Of a DNA stretch of 64,000 bases, positions 34,073 through 43,554 are shown piece after piece; the stretch's first letter is position 1, and each line of letters begins with the position of its first letter. The notes beneath the pieces were generated by a model, which saw only the letters and a list, made by a program, of their open reading frames with translations, was not told where the DNA came from and did no database searches. Made by a program: the position numbers and the translations under genes. The stretch spans positions 2,542,001 to 2,606,000 of the forward strand of contig NZ_CP060723.1 in NCBI RefSeq assembly GCF_014395225.1, given 5' to 3'. This DNA is from Pedobacter roseus (GTDB taxonomy: Bacteria; Bacteroidota; Bacteroidia; Sphingobacteriales; Sphingobacteriaceae).

Positions 34073-34932
34073 TAACCTAAAATCTCCCCCACATGTTTTT
34101 CAATATTGGTGCAGATCTGATCTACCGGAAGATCATTTGCATCATAACCAAATGGATTCTCTATTTCTTCAGCTATCAGCTCCAAACTCGCTAATACATA
34201 GAGGATAAAGGGTACGATCGGCACCACAAAATAACCTAAACTGAACACCCAGCCAAAAGGCAAAGTGACTACATAAATGAAGATAAATTTTTTGATAAAA
34301 GCGCTATAAGAAAATGGAATCGGTGTATTTTTAATTCTTTCGCAGGCACCGCAGATATCGGTAAACTGATTAAAATCGCCAGATAACACAATAAACTGTT
34401 CCTGCGAAATCAAACCCTTTTCCAGTAAACCGTAAAACCTCTTGATTAAACTGCCAGCAATCTGGTTTGGGATATGTTTACCCTCTTCAACCTCAATCAA
34501 AAGACTATTTTTACCGAAATATAATTTTTCGCGCAAGTGCTCCTTCAAGCCAAAAGCATATTTAGGAATGCCATATTCGAAAAAACGCACATCCTCCTCG
34601 GGAAGTTTAAGTGCTTTAATTTTCATGGCCAGGTTACGGCTCACATTGGTTAATGATCCGAGCAGTTTTCTGCCTTCCCACCACCTGTCGTATGCCGTAT
34701 TCGTTCTGAAAACTAACAACAAGGATAAAACGAAACCCAGTAAGCTGTGCATCATGCCTACATTCGTTACATAACTACTTTTAGAAAGCTGAAAAAAATT
34801 CAGTTCGGCAAAAGCAACTAAACCTGAGAAAATAGCTATTGAAAGCATTAAAGGCCACAATTTTCTAAAAGTATCGCTTTTATGGATATGAAAAATGAAG
34901 GTACTCCAGTTTTTAGGGTTGTAGTTGATCAT
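34072..34932 (-). CDS. Bestrophin-family ion channel
   Basis: A 286-residue bestrophin/UPF0187 protein. SLLLVFRTNTAYDRWWEGRK and NPFGYDANDLPVD are family hallmarks; four hydrophobic segments (about 27-48, 60-78, 208-228, 232-252) form the pore domain. Bacterial bestrophins conduct cations or anions in the inner membrane. It is the middle gene between kynU (6-base gap) and the deacetylase. Confidence 0.9.
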   Translation of the reverse strand: MINYNPKNWSTFIFHIHKSDTFRKLWPLMLSIAIFSGLVAFAELNFFQLSKSSYVTNVGMMHSLLGFVLSLLLVFRTNTAYDRWWEGRKLLGSLTNVSRNLAMKIKALKLPEEDVRFFEYGIPKYAFGLKEHLREKLYFGKNSLLIEVEEGKHIPNQIAGSLIKRFYGLLEKGLISQEQFIVLSGDFNQFTDICGACERIKNTPIPFSYSAFIKKFIFIYVVTLPFGWVFSLGYFVVPIVPFILYVLASLELIAEEIENPFGYDANDLPVDQICTNIEKHVGEILG

Positions 34933-34938
34933 TTCTTA

Positions 34939-36234
34939 TTACCGGCTAATTAAAATATCTCTACTCACTTTTAATAACACCTGTCCGGCCAGGTAAACAT
35001 CCTCATAAGAATTATAGAGCGGCACGGCACTTAAACGGATTACATCAGGTTCGCGCCAGTCGCCGAGTACATGATTAGCCATTAAACCATCAAAAATCTG
35101 CTTACCATTGCGCTCGGCAATGATGGATAACTGAGCGCCTCTATCATCAGGGTTTTTGGGTGTTATAATTTTAAATTGCTCAAAACCTAAATCCTTATTT
35201 ACTTCATTTACAATAAATTCAAGGTACTGAGTTAAAGTAATACTTTTCTTTCTTAGAGGTTCAATAAAACCTGCCTGCTCAAAAATCTGAAGAGATGCGT
35301 GAAACAAAGCCATTGGCATTACCTGCGTACAGCTTATCTGCCACCCATCAGCTCCTGCTTCAGGAACAAAACCTTTTTCCATTTTAAAGCGCTTACTTTC
35401 CTGATAACCCCACCAGCCTGCAAAACGGTTTAAACTGGTATTGTTAAAATGTTTCTCATGTACGAAAATCCCGCTAATGCCTCCAGGGCCTGAATTTTGG
35501 TATTTATAAGAACACCAGCAAGCAAAATCTACCTCCCAATCATGAAGTTTAACCGGAACATTCCCCGCTGCATGCGCCAGATCCCAGCCTACAATGGCTC
35601 CTATTTCATGACCGGCTTTGGTAATGGTTTCCATATCGTACCATTGCCCGGTATAATAATTAATTCCACCGAACATTACCAATGCAATTTGATCAGCATT
35701 TTCTTTGATCTGAGCAACGATATCCTCTGTCCGAAGCACTTCTTTACCTTCACGGGGAAAAACCTCTATAATCGCTTCTTTTGGATCAAAGCCATGAAAC
35801 CTCACCTGACTTTCTATCGCATACTGATCAGATGGAAATGCACCACCCTCCATAATGATTTTAAAACGCTTGCCTTTGGGTTGGTAAAAACTCACCATAA
35901 GCAGGTGCAGGTTAACGGTGAGGGTATTCATGGGGCAAACTTCAGCCGGTGACGCACCAACAATTGGCGCCATTAATTTTTTGAGTTCTTTATGATAGAA
36001 CATCCAGGGTTCATTACCATCAAACCAGCCTTCAACAGCATAGTTGGCCCAGTTATCCAATTGACGTTTTAACACCTCAGACGCCACTTTAGGTTGAAGC
36101 CCTAAAGAATTACCACACAGGTAAATAAAATCTTTCCCGTTATGGTTTGGAAATAAAAATTGAGACCTAAACTGATGAAGCTGATCAGCATCATCTTGTG
36201 TTTTGGCAAATGAAAGGGAGTTTTCGAAATTCAT
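34939..36234 (-). CDS. kynU: Kynureninase
   Basis: A 431-residue PLP enzyme that cleaves kynurenine to anthranilate and alanine (or hydroxykynurenine likewise). Family motifs: FIYLCGNSLGLQPK, VCPMNTLTVNLHLLM, WDLAHAAGNVPV, and the PLP lysine in CWCSYKYQNSGPGG. Belongs to tryptophan catabolism or NAD synthesis. It leads a three-gene operon. No tryptophan dioxygenase is next to it. Confidence 0.95.
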   Translation of the reverse strand: MNFENSLSFAKTQDDADQLHQFRSQFLFPNHNGKDFIYLCGNSLGLQPKVASEVLKRQLDNWANYAVEGWFDGNEPWMFYHKELKKLMAPIVGASPAEVCPMNTLTVNLHLLMVSFYQPKGKRFKIIMEGGAFPSDQYAIESQVRFHGFDPKEAIIEVFPREGKEVLRTEDIVAQIKENADQIALVMFGGINYYTGQWYDMETITKAGHEIGAIVGWDLAHAAGNVPVKLHDWEVDFACWCSYKYQNSGPGGISGIFVHEKHFNNTSLNRFAGWWGYQESKRFKMEKGFVPEAGADGWQISCTQVMPMALFHASLQIFEQAGFIEPLRKKSITLTQYLEFIVNEVNKDLGFEQFKIITPKNPDDRGAQLSIIAERNGKQIFDGLMANHVLGDWREPDVIRLSAVPLYNSYEDVYLAGQVLLKVSRDILISR

Positions 36235-36252
36235 TGCCCCAATATTACAAAA

Positions 36253-36281
36253 AAAGCAGGCATTGTTTCCAATCCTGCTTT
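36253..36281 (-). terminator. Terminator hairpin upstream of kynU
   Basis: AAAGCAGG and CCTGCTTT pair around a 13-nt loop, with A/T-rich flanks. It ends the transcript of the PNPOx-like gene (stop 36299) before kynU begins. Confidence 0.6.
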
Positions 36282-36298
36282 CTCATTATTTTATTTTG

Positions 36299-36787
36299 TT
36301 AAAATTTTATGGTGTCGTGCTTACCTAAATCCGGCGTATCACCAGTTACTACCGCTTTTAACATGCTGAACAGCACCACGATTTTTGAAGATGATGCATC
36401 CCAGTATTCAGCTTCTTCTGGTGTAACTTTGATCAGAATTAATCTCGGATCTTCAATACCATCAGGAAACCAGGCTTTAACAAAGGGCGAGAAATAAGCT
36501 TCTTTGCGCACTTTGTCATCCACAAGCTCTGCTTTACCTTTAACCGTTAAATAAGTATTTTTAGAAGGATCGCTATAAGCCAGCAGCACATTATTTTCTT
36601 TTGAAATCTCTTTTGATTTAGGCGAATACTCATTGGTGTAAAACCACAAACTGCCATCATCTTCTATTTTTGCAGTCCCCATTGGTCTGCTTCCAAATTC
36701 GTCTCCCGAAGAAAATGTAGTAAACATACAAGTTCTTACACTTTCTGCCATTTCTTTAAGGATTGCTATATTTTTCTCGTTTTTCAT
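36299..36787 (-). CDS. Pyridoxamine 5'-phosphate oxidase-family (general stress) protein
   Basis: A 162-residue split-barrel flavin-binding protein (CMFTTFSSGDEFGSRPMGTA, DGSLWFYTNEYSPKSKEI, YLTVKGKAELVDD). It resembles the general-stress branch of the PNPOx-like family that binds FMN or FAD rather than true PdxH. Cytosolic; exact role unknown. Confidence 0.85.
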   Translation of the reverse strand: MKNEKNIAILKEMAESVRTCMFTTFSSGDEFGSRPMGTAKIEDDGSLWFYTNEYSPKSKEISKENNVLLAYSDPSKNTYLTVKGKAELVDDKVRKEAYFSPFVKAWFPDGIEDPRLILIKVTPEEAEYWDASSSKIVVLFSMLKAVVTGDTPDLGKHDTIKF

Positions 36788-36841
36788 GATTTTTAGTATT
36801 ATGAAAGAAAAACAGGAAGCAGCCTAAAAGGTTTGCATGAA

Positions 36842-37447
36842 TTAAATCTTATTTGGTTTACTTACATATTTATTACCTTTTACGAAGAACCGCCAGGGCA
36901 GCAAGGCATGCTCTTTTGCATAGGCAATACCCACACGGGGTGTAGCAGCAATATCATTTTCATTATATTTTATACCATGATCTTCGATCCAGATATCATC
37001 ACCAGAAAGATTTTTTGCATTAAAGGTTTTGTTGATCCCCAATGCTTTTGCCGCAGATCCGGGTCCAGCCGAAATAGCCCCTTTTGTATGAGGCATGTTT
37101 CTCCGTTCTTCCATAATCTCAATACCCACCAAAGGCTCGATTCCCCTAATCAAAACTGCATGCGGATCATTTTCTGTTGAAGTAACTACATTAAAAAGAT
37201 GATGCATGCCATAACAGAGGTAAACATAAGCAATGCCACCAGCGCCATACATGGTTTCTGTGCGATTAGTTCGGCGACCGCCATAAGCATGAGACGCTTT
37301 ATCTTTTACCCCGAAATAGGCTTCTGTTTCTACAATGATACCAGCAGTGATTTCATCGCCGATTTTAGTGTACAAAACCTTACCTAGCAAATCTTTGGCC
37401 AGACCAACTACATCTTCATTCAGGTAATATCCAGGGTCTAATTTCAA
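36842..37447 (-). CDS. DNA-3-methyladenine glycosylase (AAG/MPG type)
   Basis: A 201-residue AAG-family glycosylase that removes alkylated purines. Signature: VETEAYFGVKDKASHAYGGR with the catalytic Glu, then RTETMYGAGGIAYVYLCYGM and GPGSAAKALGI. It lies 13 bases after the fRMsr-like gene and is likely co-transcribed, linking DNA and methionine repair. Confidence 0.93.
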   Translation of the reverse strand: MKLDPGYYLNEDVVGLAKDLLGKVLYTKIGDEITAGIIVETEAYFGVKDKASHAYGGRRTNRTETMYGAGGIAYVYLCYGMHHLFNVVTSTENDPHAVLIRGIEPLVGIEIMEERRNMPHTKGAISAGPGSAAKALGINKTFNAKNLSGDDIWIEDHGIKYNENDIAATPRVGIAYAKEHALLPWRFFVKGNKYVSKPNKI

Positions 37448-37460
37448 TATTTTATATGAA

Positions 37461-37940
37461 TTATCTGTTTAATAAAATAGTGATAACCTGCTCTAAATAA
37501 AACTCATCTGTTTCATCAAATTTATTCAGCACCTCACTATCTACATCAAGTACTCCAATTACCTCACCAGCAACAATTAAAGGAAGAACGATCTCAGACT
37601 TCGAAGCTGATGCACAGGCTATATGCCCCGGAAACTCATCCACATCAGGAACGATGATGGTTTGAGCTTCAGCCCAGGAAGCACCACAAACCCCTTTCCC
37701 TTTTTTAATTCTTGTACAGGCCACCGGACCCTGAAAAGGACCAAGGACAAGCTCATCCTGTTTAACCAGATAGAAACCTACCCAAAACCAACCAAACTGC
37801 TCTTTAAGTGCTGCAGCAACGTTTGCCAGGTTAGCGATAAAATCTGTTTCGCCATACAACAAAGCTTCAATCTGAGGAATAATGGATTGATATTGTTCTT
37901 TTTTCGAAGTATCCCTGGTAATAACTAAATCTTCTGCCAT
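37461..37940 (-). CDS. GAF-domain free methionine-(R)-sulfoxide reductase (fRMsr)
   Basis: From the ATG at 37940 this is a 159-residue GAF protein with the fRMsr signature: FWVGFYLV, GPVACTRIKKGKGVCGASW, FPGHIACASASKSEIVLPL and VIGVLDVDSE. The cysteines in ACTRI, GVCG and ACAS fit the catalytic set. It reduces free Met-R-sulfoxide. Seven extra upstream codons are open. Confidence 0.9.
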   Translation of the reverse strand: MAEDLVITRDTSKKEQYQSIIPQIEALLYGETDFIANLANVAAALKEQFGWFWVGFYLVKQDELVLGPFQGPVACTRIKKGKGVCGASWAEAQTIIVPDVDEFPGHIACASASKSEIVLPLIVAGEVIGVLDVDSEVLNKFDETDEFYLEQVITILLNR

Positions 37941-38069
37941 TTTATTTTTTGTGTAATTCAAAGTTAATCATGATTTGTGAGATGTACAGATACTTTGGTT
38001 TTAATGACGAAAATTTGAACGATAAGCTATCTTTAAATTCCTTAGTTTTGACAAATCAACTACTAATTT

Positions 38070-38762
38070 ATGATTGTAGCATTAACCATTACGAAATTCC
38101 GTGGCTTTACCATCCCTTTTGCCTTTATCGGGATGGCAATTCTCCGGATCCCATTATGGCTAAACAAAAGCTGCAGGTTTTGGAAACTGATGGGCAGCGG
38201 CCGGGATGCACAGGTAGACCTTGCCCCTGATTATAAACACTGGGCCATATTGACTACCTGGGATAACCGGGAAGATTATGACACCTTCTATCATGAATCA
38301 TTCGCAATGAAATGGTTTAATATCTTTGGCATTGAAAGTTTTACGATCTTACTTAAGCCTTTATCCAGCCATGGCTTATGGTCAGCAAAAGAACCATTTA
38401 AGGTGCAAAAAACAGATCAAAACCATAGCGGTAAAATTGCCGTGATTACCAGGGCAGCCATCAGGTTTAAAAAGTTAAAAGAGTTTAGGCACAATGTAAA
38501 AAGGGCAGCGGATGCTATGAGGAGTGCTCCTGGTTTTATCCTTTCAGCTGGCATTGGCGAAAATCCATTTTTTGATCAGGCCACTTTTTCGATATGGGAA
38601 GATGCGGAAAGCATGAAAGCTTATGCTTATCAATCACACGATCATTCAGATGTGATCAAACTTACCAGAGAACGCCAATGGTATAAAGAAGAGCTGTTTG
38701 CCCGTTTCGGAATTATCGATAGCTGGGGCTCATTAAATGGCGTTGAAATCAATATAATATAA
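38070..38762 (+). CDS. Spheroidene monooxygenase (CrtA)-like protein
   Basis: A 230-residue protein similar to CrtA-type proteins: AILRIPLWLNKSCRFWKLMG, HWAILTTWDNREDYDTFY, and ITRAAIRFKKLKEFRHNVKR, then GIGENPFFDQATFSIWEDAE. In phototrophs CrtA oxidises spheroidene; in non-phototrophic Bacteroidota the substrate is unknown. No carotenoid genes are adjacent. Confidence 0.78.
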   Translation: MIVALTITKFRGFTIPFAFIGMAILRIPLWLNKSCRFWKLMGSGRDAQVDLAPDYKHWAILTTWDNREDYDTFYHESFAMKWFNIFGIESFTILLKPLSSHGLWSAKEPFKVQKTDQNHSGKIAVITRAAIRFKKLKEFRHNVKRAADAMRSAPGFILSAGIGENPFFDQATFSIWEDAESMKAYAYQSHDHSDVIKLTRERQWYKEELFARFGIIDSWGSLNGVEINII

Positions 38763-38782
38763 TTAAAATTTAAAATTAAAAC

Positions 38783-39034
38783 ATGAGAGTAGTAGCGGAG
38801 CTTCCACACCCGGAATGTAAGATTACCATTTTTTCAATGAATCAGAAATTTATCATCAAGTTTGAACAGGGTACTTTTGAGCAAAGTTATAAATTGGCTG
38901 AGCTTGACCTGAGTGGAGGAGGCGTAAATGATGTGTTCGAAATTTTAGATGAAGAATTTATCCAGACTGTCATCTCTAAGTTTAAAATTATGCGTACTGA
39001 CTTTACAGCAGCGTATAACAGACATCAATATTAG
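38783..39034 (+). CDS. Conserved hypothetical protein
   Basis: An 83-residue cytosolic protein (MRVVAELPHPECKITIFSMN, FIIKFEQGTFEQSYKLAELD). Such small proteins are conserved in Sphingobacteriaceae. It follows the CrtA-like gene by 20 bases, so it is probably in the same transcript. Confidence 0.7.
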   Translation: MRVVAELPHPECKITIFSMNQKFIIKFEQGTFEQSYKLAELDLSGGGVNDVFEILDEEFIQTVISKFKIMRTDFTAAYNRHQY

Positions 39035-39296
39035 AAATAATCAACTTAATATACTGATTTACAGTACATTAAAAACGTATTCAAAATTATATTCTGAATT
39101 TACAGGTTTTTTTGACGTTAAATCAACCCTAAATTGGTACCTATCATTAAGGTAAATAAAGATAAGTAATTGATATATTGATATTTAAATTACTTCACAA
39201 AATATAATTTCGGCACTTAATTTAGCCAAATAAATGGGAGGTTTAGTAATTTTAGGGTGAAGATGGAGATTTAGGATGTTGAATCCTGTAGTAAGG

Positions 39297-39395
39297 CCGT
39301 CATCCGATAGCTATCGGATCCCACGCATGCGGGAATCTTAAATGCTTGCATTGCGATTCCCAACCCGATAGCTATCGGGTTGGGAATAACGACTC
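39297..39395. repeat. Dispersed palindromic repeat, copy B
   Basis: Two copies of the 14-bp palindrome CCGATAGCTATCGG (39304-39317 and 39365-39378) flank CGGGAATCTTAAATGCTTGC and GCGATTCCCAACCCG, matching the element near 29397. The rest of 39035-39463 has no gene that I can support. Confidence 0.7.
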
Positions 39396-39463
39396 CTCTC
39401 GGCTTGCAATCGCAATATATCATCAAAAACCTAGCCTGGTTATTCTAAATAACAAATTGAGCT

Positions 39464-39796
39464 TTAAACAGAAATTACCGTATCGTGCACCACTACCCTG
39501 TACCAGTTTTGAGAGAATTTTTCTACCGCGTCCAAATGTGTTTTATCTTCCTGGTAAGCGTTATGATCTGCAATGTTCGCAAAAGTAATGGTAAGCGAAT
39601 AGGTAAATGAATTATCGGTAACAGGACGTACCGGTGTACTGGCAGCTAAACCATAATTTAAGGTTTTGATATATTTAATTAGCTTTAAACTTTCGAAAAA
39701 ATTAGCAAAGTCTGCTATTTCAGCCTTAGTAAGTTGTGGCTTTAACCAAAACATTACAAAGTGTTGGATCTGGCCTTTATCTGCGGTTTCTGTCAT
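39464..39796 (-). CDS. Dabb (stress-responsive A/B barrel) protein
   Basis: A 110-residue ferredoxin-like fold protein with the Dabb layout: IQHFVMFWLKPQLTKAEIAD, then NYGLAASTPVRPVTDN and FTYSLTITFANIADHNAYQE. Dabb proteins form dimeric barrels; some bind small aromatics. Role unknown. Confidence 0.85.
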   Translation of the reverse strand: MTETADKGQIQHFVMFWLKPQLTKAEIADFANFFESLKLIKYIKTLNYGLAASTPVRPVTDNSFTYSLTITFANIADHNAYQEDKTHLDAVEKFSQNWYRVVVHDTVISV

Positions 39797-39844
39797 GGGA
39801 ACTTTTTTCGTAAATATATTAAACCTTTTTTATTGGGCATAAAA

Positions 39845-39870
39845 AAAGTCCCGATATAAACCGGGACTTT
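39845..39870. terminator. Rho-independent terminator
   Basis: AAAGTCCCG and CGGGACTTT form a 9-bp stem over an 8-nt loop, A-rich on the left and T-rich in minus-strand exit. It lies about 20 bases past the stop of the glycine-zipper lipoprotein gene. Confidence 0.8.
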
Positions 39871-39890
39871 AATATTTTAATTAAAACTTA

Positions 39891-40400
39891 TTAGTTTTTT
39901 GGTTGCACACGGCCAGATTTTCTGTCTTCGCCTCTACCGATTAAATAACCGCCACCAGCTCCAACTAATCCACCAATGATAGCACCTCTACCTTTTTTCT
40001 TATCGATTAAAGCACCACCAACGGCACCACCAACACCACCGATTACTGCACCTTTAGCGGCATCACTCCAGCCTTTTTTCTTAGCTGTTGGTTGCGTACC
40101 ACCATAAGCAGCACTTGAACTACCACCAGAGCTTGCATACGATCTTGATGATCTAGACGACGCTGCTCCCGCCTTTCTGGCTGCTATTAATTCTGCCTGA
40201 TGTTTAGCCTCTTTTTCCTGCTCCACTTTTGCAGCAGCAGCTTTATTAAAGCTGTCTAACCTCAAACTATCTTTTACAGCTTTAATAGCCAGTTGTTTTT
40301 CTGCCTGTTGTTGTTTTAATGCGGCTTCCTCTTTTGCTTTATTGTTACAAGCAAACAAAACAGATGAACTTAATGCGATTACTACCAATATCTTTTTCAT
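39891..40400 (-). CDS. Glycine-zipper (YMGG-like) lipoprotein
   Basis: From the ATG at 40400 (MKKILVVIALSSSVLFAC) this is a 169-residue lipoprotein with lipobox LFAC. A charged coiled-coil-like region (EEAALKQQQAEKQLAIKAVK) is followed by a Ser/Ala linker and a glycine zipper (AAKGAVIGGVGGAVGGALID, IIGGLVGAGGGYLIGRG). It resembles envelope-spanning SlyB/YMGG-type proteins. Six upstream codons are also open. Confidence 0.8.
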   Translation of the reverse strand: MKKILVVIALSSSVLFACNNKAKEEAALKQQQAEKQLAIKAVKDSLRLDSFNKAAAAKVEQEKEAKHQAELIAARKAGAASSRSSRSYASSGGSSSAAYGGTQPTAKKKGWSDAAKGAVIGGVGGAVGGALIDKKKGRGAIIGGLVGAGGGYLIGRGEDRKSGRVQPKN

Positions 40401-40531
40401 AACATTTAATTTTTTCATGACGCTTGTTCAGCTACCTAACCTCGCTAAACAGGTTTCATTTGGGATGTGTGATTTAGTTAATTACATGTACTAAAGAAAA
40501 AATGATGCCAAAAAGTTTTGAAAATGAAAAA

Positions 40532-41257
40532 TTATGGTAATAAATCGATATACCAGAAGCCTGAAAGTGCTGTAGATGAACATGGTGAATTATCATCCGG
40601 TGTTGTTTTGGCAGGTGCATTATAGGTGCGGAATACCTGCTCTCCGATGGTGAATGGTATTTTATTCTTGAAAATAGGACCTTCAAAAGCGAAAGTATGA
40701 AATTCTCCATTTTCACCACAGGGGTCGATATCTGCAGGAAGTTTGCTGATTAAATCTATACTGATTACTTTTCCACAAATGTTTTGGAGATTTTGTTGTA
40801 CACAGACAATGATGGTTTTATAGCGCAGGTTTAAGAATTCTTTGATCAGATTCTTTGTATCTTTTTGCCATAAAGGAAAAATTGCCTGAAGACCTATCTC
40901 AGCCAGTTTATTTTCCCGGTACTGACGGAGGTCTTCCAAAAAAATATCACCAAAAATAGAATGAGTGATACCTTCTTCTTTAAATTTAGACAGATGCATT
41001 TTCATCGTACTATCGTAACTTTCCACATCTGGCATTTCACCCAGGCGGATTTGATACAATGGAATGCCAATGCTTTCTGCCTGTTTAATTAACAAAGCTT
41101 CTCTAACACCATGCATGGAAACGCGGTTATATTTTTCAGTAACCGTGGTAATGAGGTAACGGATTTCAATAGTAGGATCCTGTAAAGCATAATGAAGTGC
41201 CAAAGTACTGTCTTTACCGCCGCTCCAGTTAAAAATACAGATTTTTTTATCTGCCAT
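40532..41257 (-). CDS. Dph6-like ATP pyrophosphatase (diphthine-ammonia ligase family)
   Basis: A 241-residue PP-loop ATPase with FNWSGGKDSTLALHYAL at the N-terminus and GDIFLEDLRQYRENKLA and DPCGENGEFHTFAFEGPIF further on, matching the Dph6/MJ0570 family. In eukaryotes Dph6 amidates diphthine, but bacteria lack diphthamide, so the substrate is unknown. It overlaps the Sir2 pseudogene by 11 bases, at the end of the BtuF-like operon; in this context a cobalamin or corrinoid amide substrate is an open possibility. Confidence 0.88.
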   Translation of the reverse strand: MADKKICIFNWSGGKDSTLALHYALQDPTIEIRYLITTVTEKYNRVSMHGVREALLIKQAESIGIPLYQIRLGEMPDVESYDSTMKMHLSKFKEEGITHSIFGDIFLEDLRQYRENKLAEIGLQAIFPLWQKDTKNLIKEFLNLRYKTIIVCVQQNLQNICGKVISIDLISKLPADIDPCGENGEFHTFAFEGPIFKNKIPFTIGEQVFRTYNAPAKTTPDDNSPCSSTALSGFWYIDLLP

Positions 41258-41938
41258 TGGACAAGATTACTTTTAGTTCGGCTACGCCTTCAACGGCATT
41301 TTTCTCAATATTGATCACATTTTTATACCGTTTAACATCTGGTATGCGGGGATCGATGATGTATTTATCGACGACGGAGGGGACAAAATCGATTAAACCT
41401 GCAGCAGGGTAAACAGCTAACGAAGTCCCAATCAGCACAAATATATCGGCCTGTTTACAAATTAGTGCAGCCACCTCGATCATCGGCACGGCTTCGCCAA
41501 ACCATACTACATGAGGCCTGAGCTGAGATCCCAATTCACATAAATCGCCCGTTTTTATTTCCGTACCTTCGATGGGATAGGTTAAATCAGGCCGTAAATC
41601 GGACTGCGATCTGGTAATTACGCCATGAAGATGGGTAACTTTCGTAGATCCTGCCCTTTCGTGCAGGTCGTCTATATTTTGGGTGATGATCTCCACGTCG
41701 AAATCTTTTTCGAGTTCAGCCAGTAATTGATGGGCCTGATTAGGCTGGGCAGCTAAAACCTGTTTTCTTCGCTCATTATAAAATTTTTGAACCAGTTCCG
41801 GATCTTTTTCCCAGGCTTCGGGGTAGCCACATCGTAAACATTGTAACCTTCCCATAATCCATCGGCATCCCTAAATGTTTTTAACCCACTTTCGGCACTG
41901 ATCCCTGCCCCTGTTAATACAACCAGCTTTAATTTCAT
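41247..41938 (-). pseudogene. Sir2-family NAD-dependent deacylase, frameshifted
   Basis: The 5' frame (41938 to about 41825) has the NAD motif [19 protein letters not shown] and [14 protein letters not shown]. The rest, [20 protein letters not shown] onward, continues in another frame with TQNIDDLHERAG and HLHG, so the catalytic core is intact except for one frame break. The break falls in a run of Gs (plus strand CTTCGGGGTAGCC near 41817-41829). One inserted base would restore a normal ~230-residue sirtuin. It starts by TAATG overlap with the upstream gene. Genuine mutation, phase variation at the G run, or a sequencing error are all possible. Confidence 0.85.
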
Positions 41939-42528
41939 TATTTAATATTTTTAATTCCTGCAGATCTAAAAAGTTTGGCAAGAAGTTCGTATTTCCCAAA
42001 ACAGGTATCGTATAAAGATGGTCCGTGTGTACCATTATATAAGTCATTTACCCATGTATAGTATCCTGTTTGAGAAAAACAAATATTTATTGCGGCAATT
42101 ACATTATTATGCTCATCGAGATAAACAATTGCATTCTCTGGTGTTTTACATTCGAAAACCAAAATCTTTATCGGATTGCCTTTATATTTATAATTAAAAA
42201 GTGTTTTATTCAATGAATCAGTTTCCTGACTTGACAACAAGTGTTTTTCTTTTATAACTTCATCGTTCAACAACCCGTTTTTAAAATATGGTGTATGGTT
42301 AGATGTGTCAGTATTCTTAAAAGATATGTATAAAATTTTCCTCGCGAAATTATAAAAATCCGTTTTTCGAATACGTTTATAATCGGTTGCTTTTCCATCA
42401 TGTGATTTCAACACACACTTACAAGCATCTATATATTCTGCTACTGCGGAATCTGTATATTTTCTATCCTGTGCGCGGCAAAACGAATAAAAGAAAATAC
42501 AGGTGAGTATTAAAAAGAGGTATTTCAT
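41938..42528 (-). CDS. Hypothetical exported protein
   Basis: A 196-residue protein with a signal peptide ([19 protein letters not shown]). The mature part ([20 protein letters not shown]) has no recognised domain. It starts directly after the BtuF-like stop and ends overlapping the Sir2 start, so it sits inside a four-gene operon. Confidence 0.7.
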   Translation of the reverse strand: MKYLFLILTCIFFYSFCRAQDRKYTDSAVAEYIDACKCVLKSHDGKATDYKRIRKTDFYNFARKILYISFKNTDTSNHTPYFKNGLLNDEVIKEKHLLSSQETDSLNKTLFNYKYKGNPIKILVFECKTPENAIVYLDEHNNVIAAINICFSQTGYYTWVNDLYNGTHGPSLYDTCFGKYELLAKLFRSAGIKNIK

Positions 42529-43461
42529 CTAATGAAGTTGATTTACAGTAGCAAAATTCAAAAACTTTTTAGATAAATTTTCGTCAGCTTTAAAAATTTC
42601 CGGATGGAACATGCAGGCTAAAGCTTCGATTCCTTCTACCAAAGTGCCAACACTTGGCTGAGTAAACATATCAAAATCGGCAATGTAAACCTGATTATTT
42701 TTTACGGCTTCTAAATTATCCCATCCAGGTTTAGCGGTTAAGAGTTCCATTTCTTCCAGGCTTCTTTTCTTATCGAAACCACATGGAGCAATCACCAGAA
42801 CCTCGGGATTGTATTTCAAAATTTTATCCCATTGGGTAACAATAGAATCGCCGGCAGGATTGGAAAGCATATCTACCCCACCCGCAGCAGCAATTTGAAA
42901 AGGAATCCAATGACCACAGTTGTAAATCGGTTCGATCCATTCCATCAGCATCACCCGTTTTAAAGGTGCACGGTTTGCCCTGAGTTGATCTAAAATAGAA
43001 TCAGTTTTCTTTTGTAAGCCTGCAAGATAGTTTAAGGCCACTTCTTCTTTGCCTAAAGCTTTTGCAATGGTAATGGCACATTCAAAAACATCCTGAAGGT
43101 TATTTGGTGATAGAGGAACAAGCGTAGGCTGCTTGCTAAGCTTCATTACGGCAGTTTCGGTGCAAACAGTATCGATGTTGCAAACCTCGCAGATATCTTG
43201 TGTAAAAACGATATCTGGTAAAATACTTTCTAAAAGCTCATCATCTACCCAGTACAAACTTTTGCCCTGTGCTTTTGAAGCTGAAAATATACGGTCGATT
43301 TCGATACTGGAATAATTTTTACCCTCCAATATGCAACGAACCACCTTTGGCTGATCGGCAGCTTCTTTTGGACATTCGAAGGTTACGCCATGCAGGTGTT
43401 CTTGCAGGCCCATATCGTAGATCATTTTGGTGGCAGCGGGTAAAAAGGAAACGACTTTCAT
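42529..43461 (-). CDS. BtuF-like cobalamin-binding protein
   Basis: A 310-residue periplasmic-binding-fold protein: VVSFLPAATKMIYDMGLQEH, DIVFTQDICEVCNIDT, EWIEPIYNCGHWIPFQIAAA and PEVLVIAPCGFDKKRSLEEM. This is typical of the BtuF-like family in Bacteroidota. It has no signal peptide, so it may be cytosolic or wrongly located for an ABC transporter. It starts the operon toward Dph6, close to the B12 riboswitch loci. Confidence 0.82.
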   Translation of the reverse strand: MKVVSFLPAATKMIYDMGLQEHLHGVTFECPKEAADQPKVVRCILEGKNYSSIEIDRIFSASKAQGKSLYWVDDELLESILPDIVFTQDICEVCNIDTVCTETAVMKLSKQPTLVPLSPNNLQDVFECAITIAKALGKEEVALNYLAGLQKKTDSILDQLRANRAPLKRVMLMEWIEPIYNCGHWIPFQIAAAGGVDMLSNPAGDSIVTQWDKILKYNPEVLVIAPCGFDKKRSLEEMELLTAKPGWDNLEAVKNNQVYIADFDMFTQPSVGTLVEGIEALACMFHPEIFKADENLSKKFLNFATVNQLH

Positions 43462-43554
43462 TTGATAGAAGATGTAAAAGGTAATTAGCTATCGAAGATA
43501 AAAAATTTTTGTGCTAGTTGATACAAATATAAGAATTCGTCGTCCGCTCTCTGC

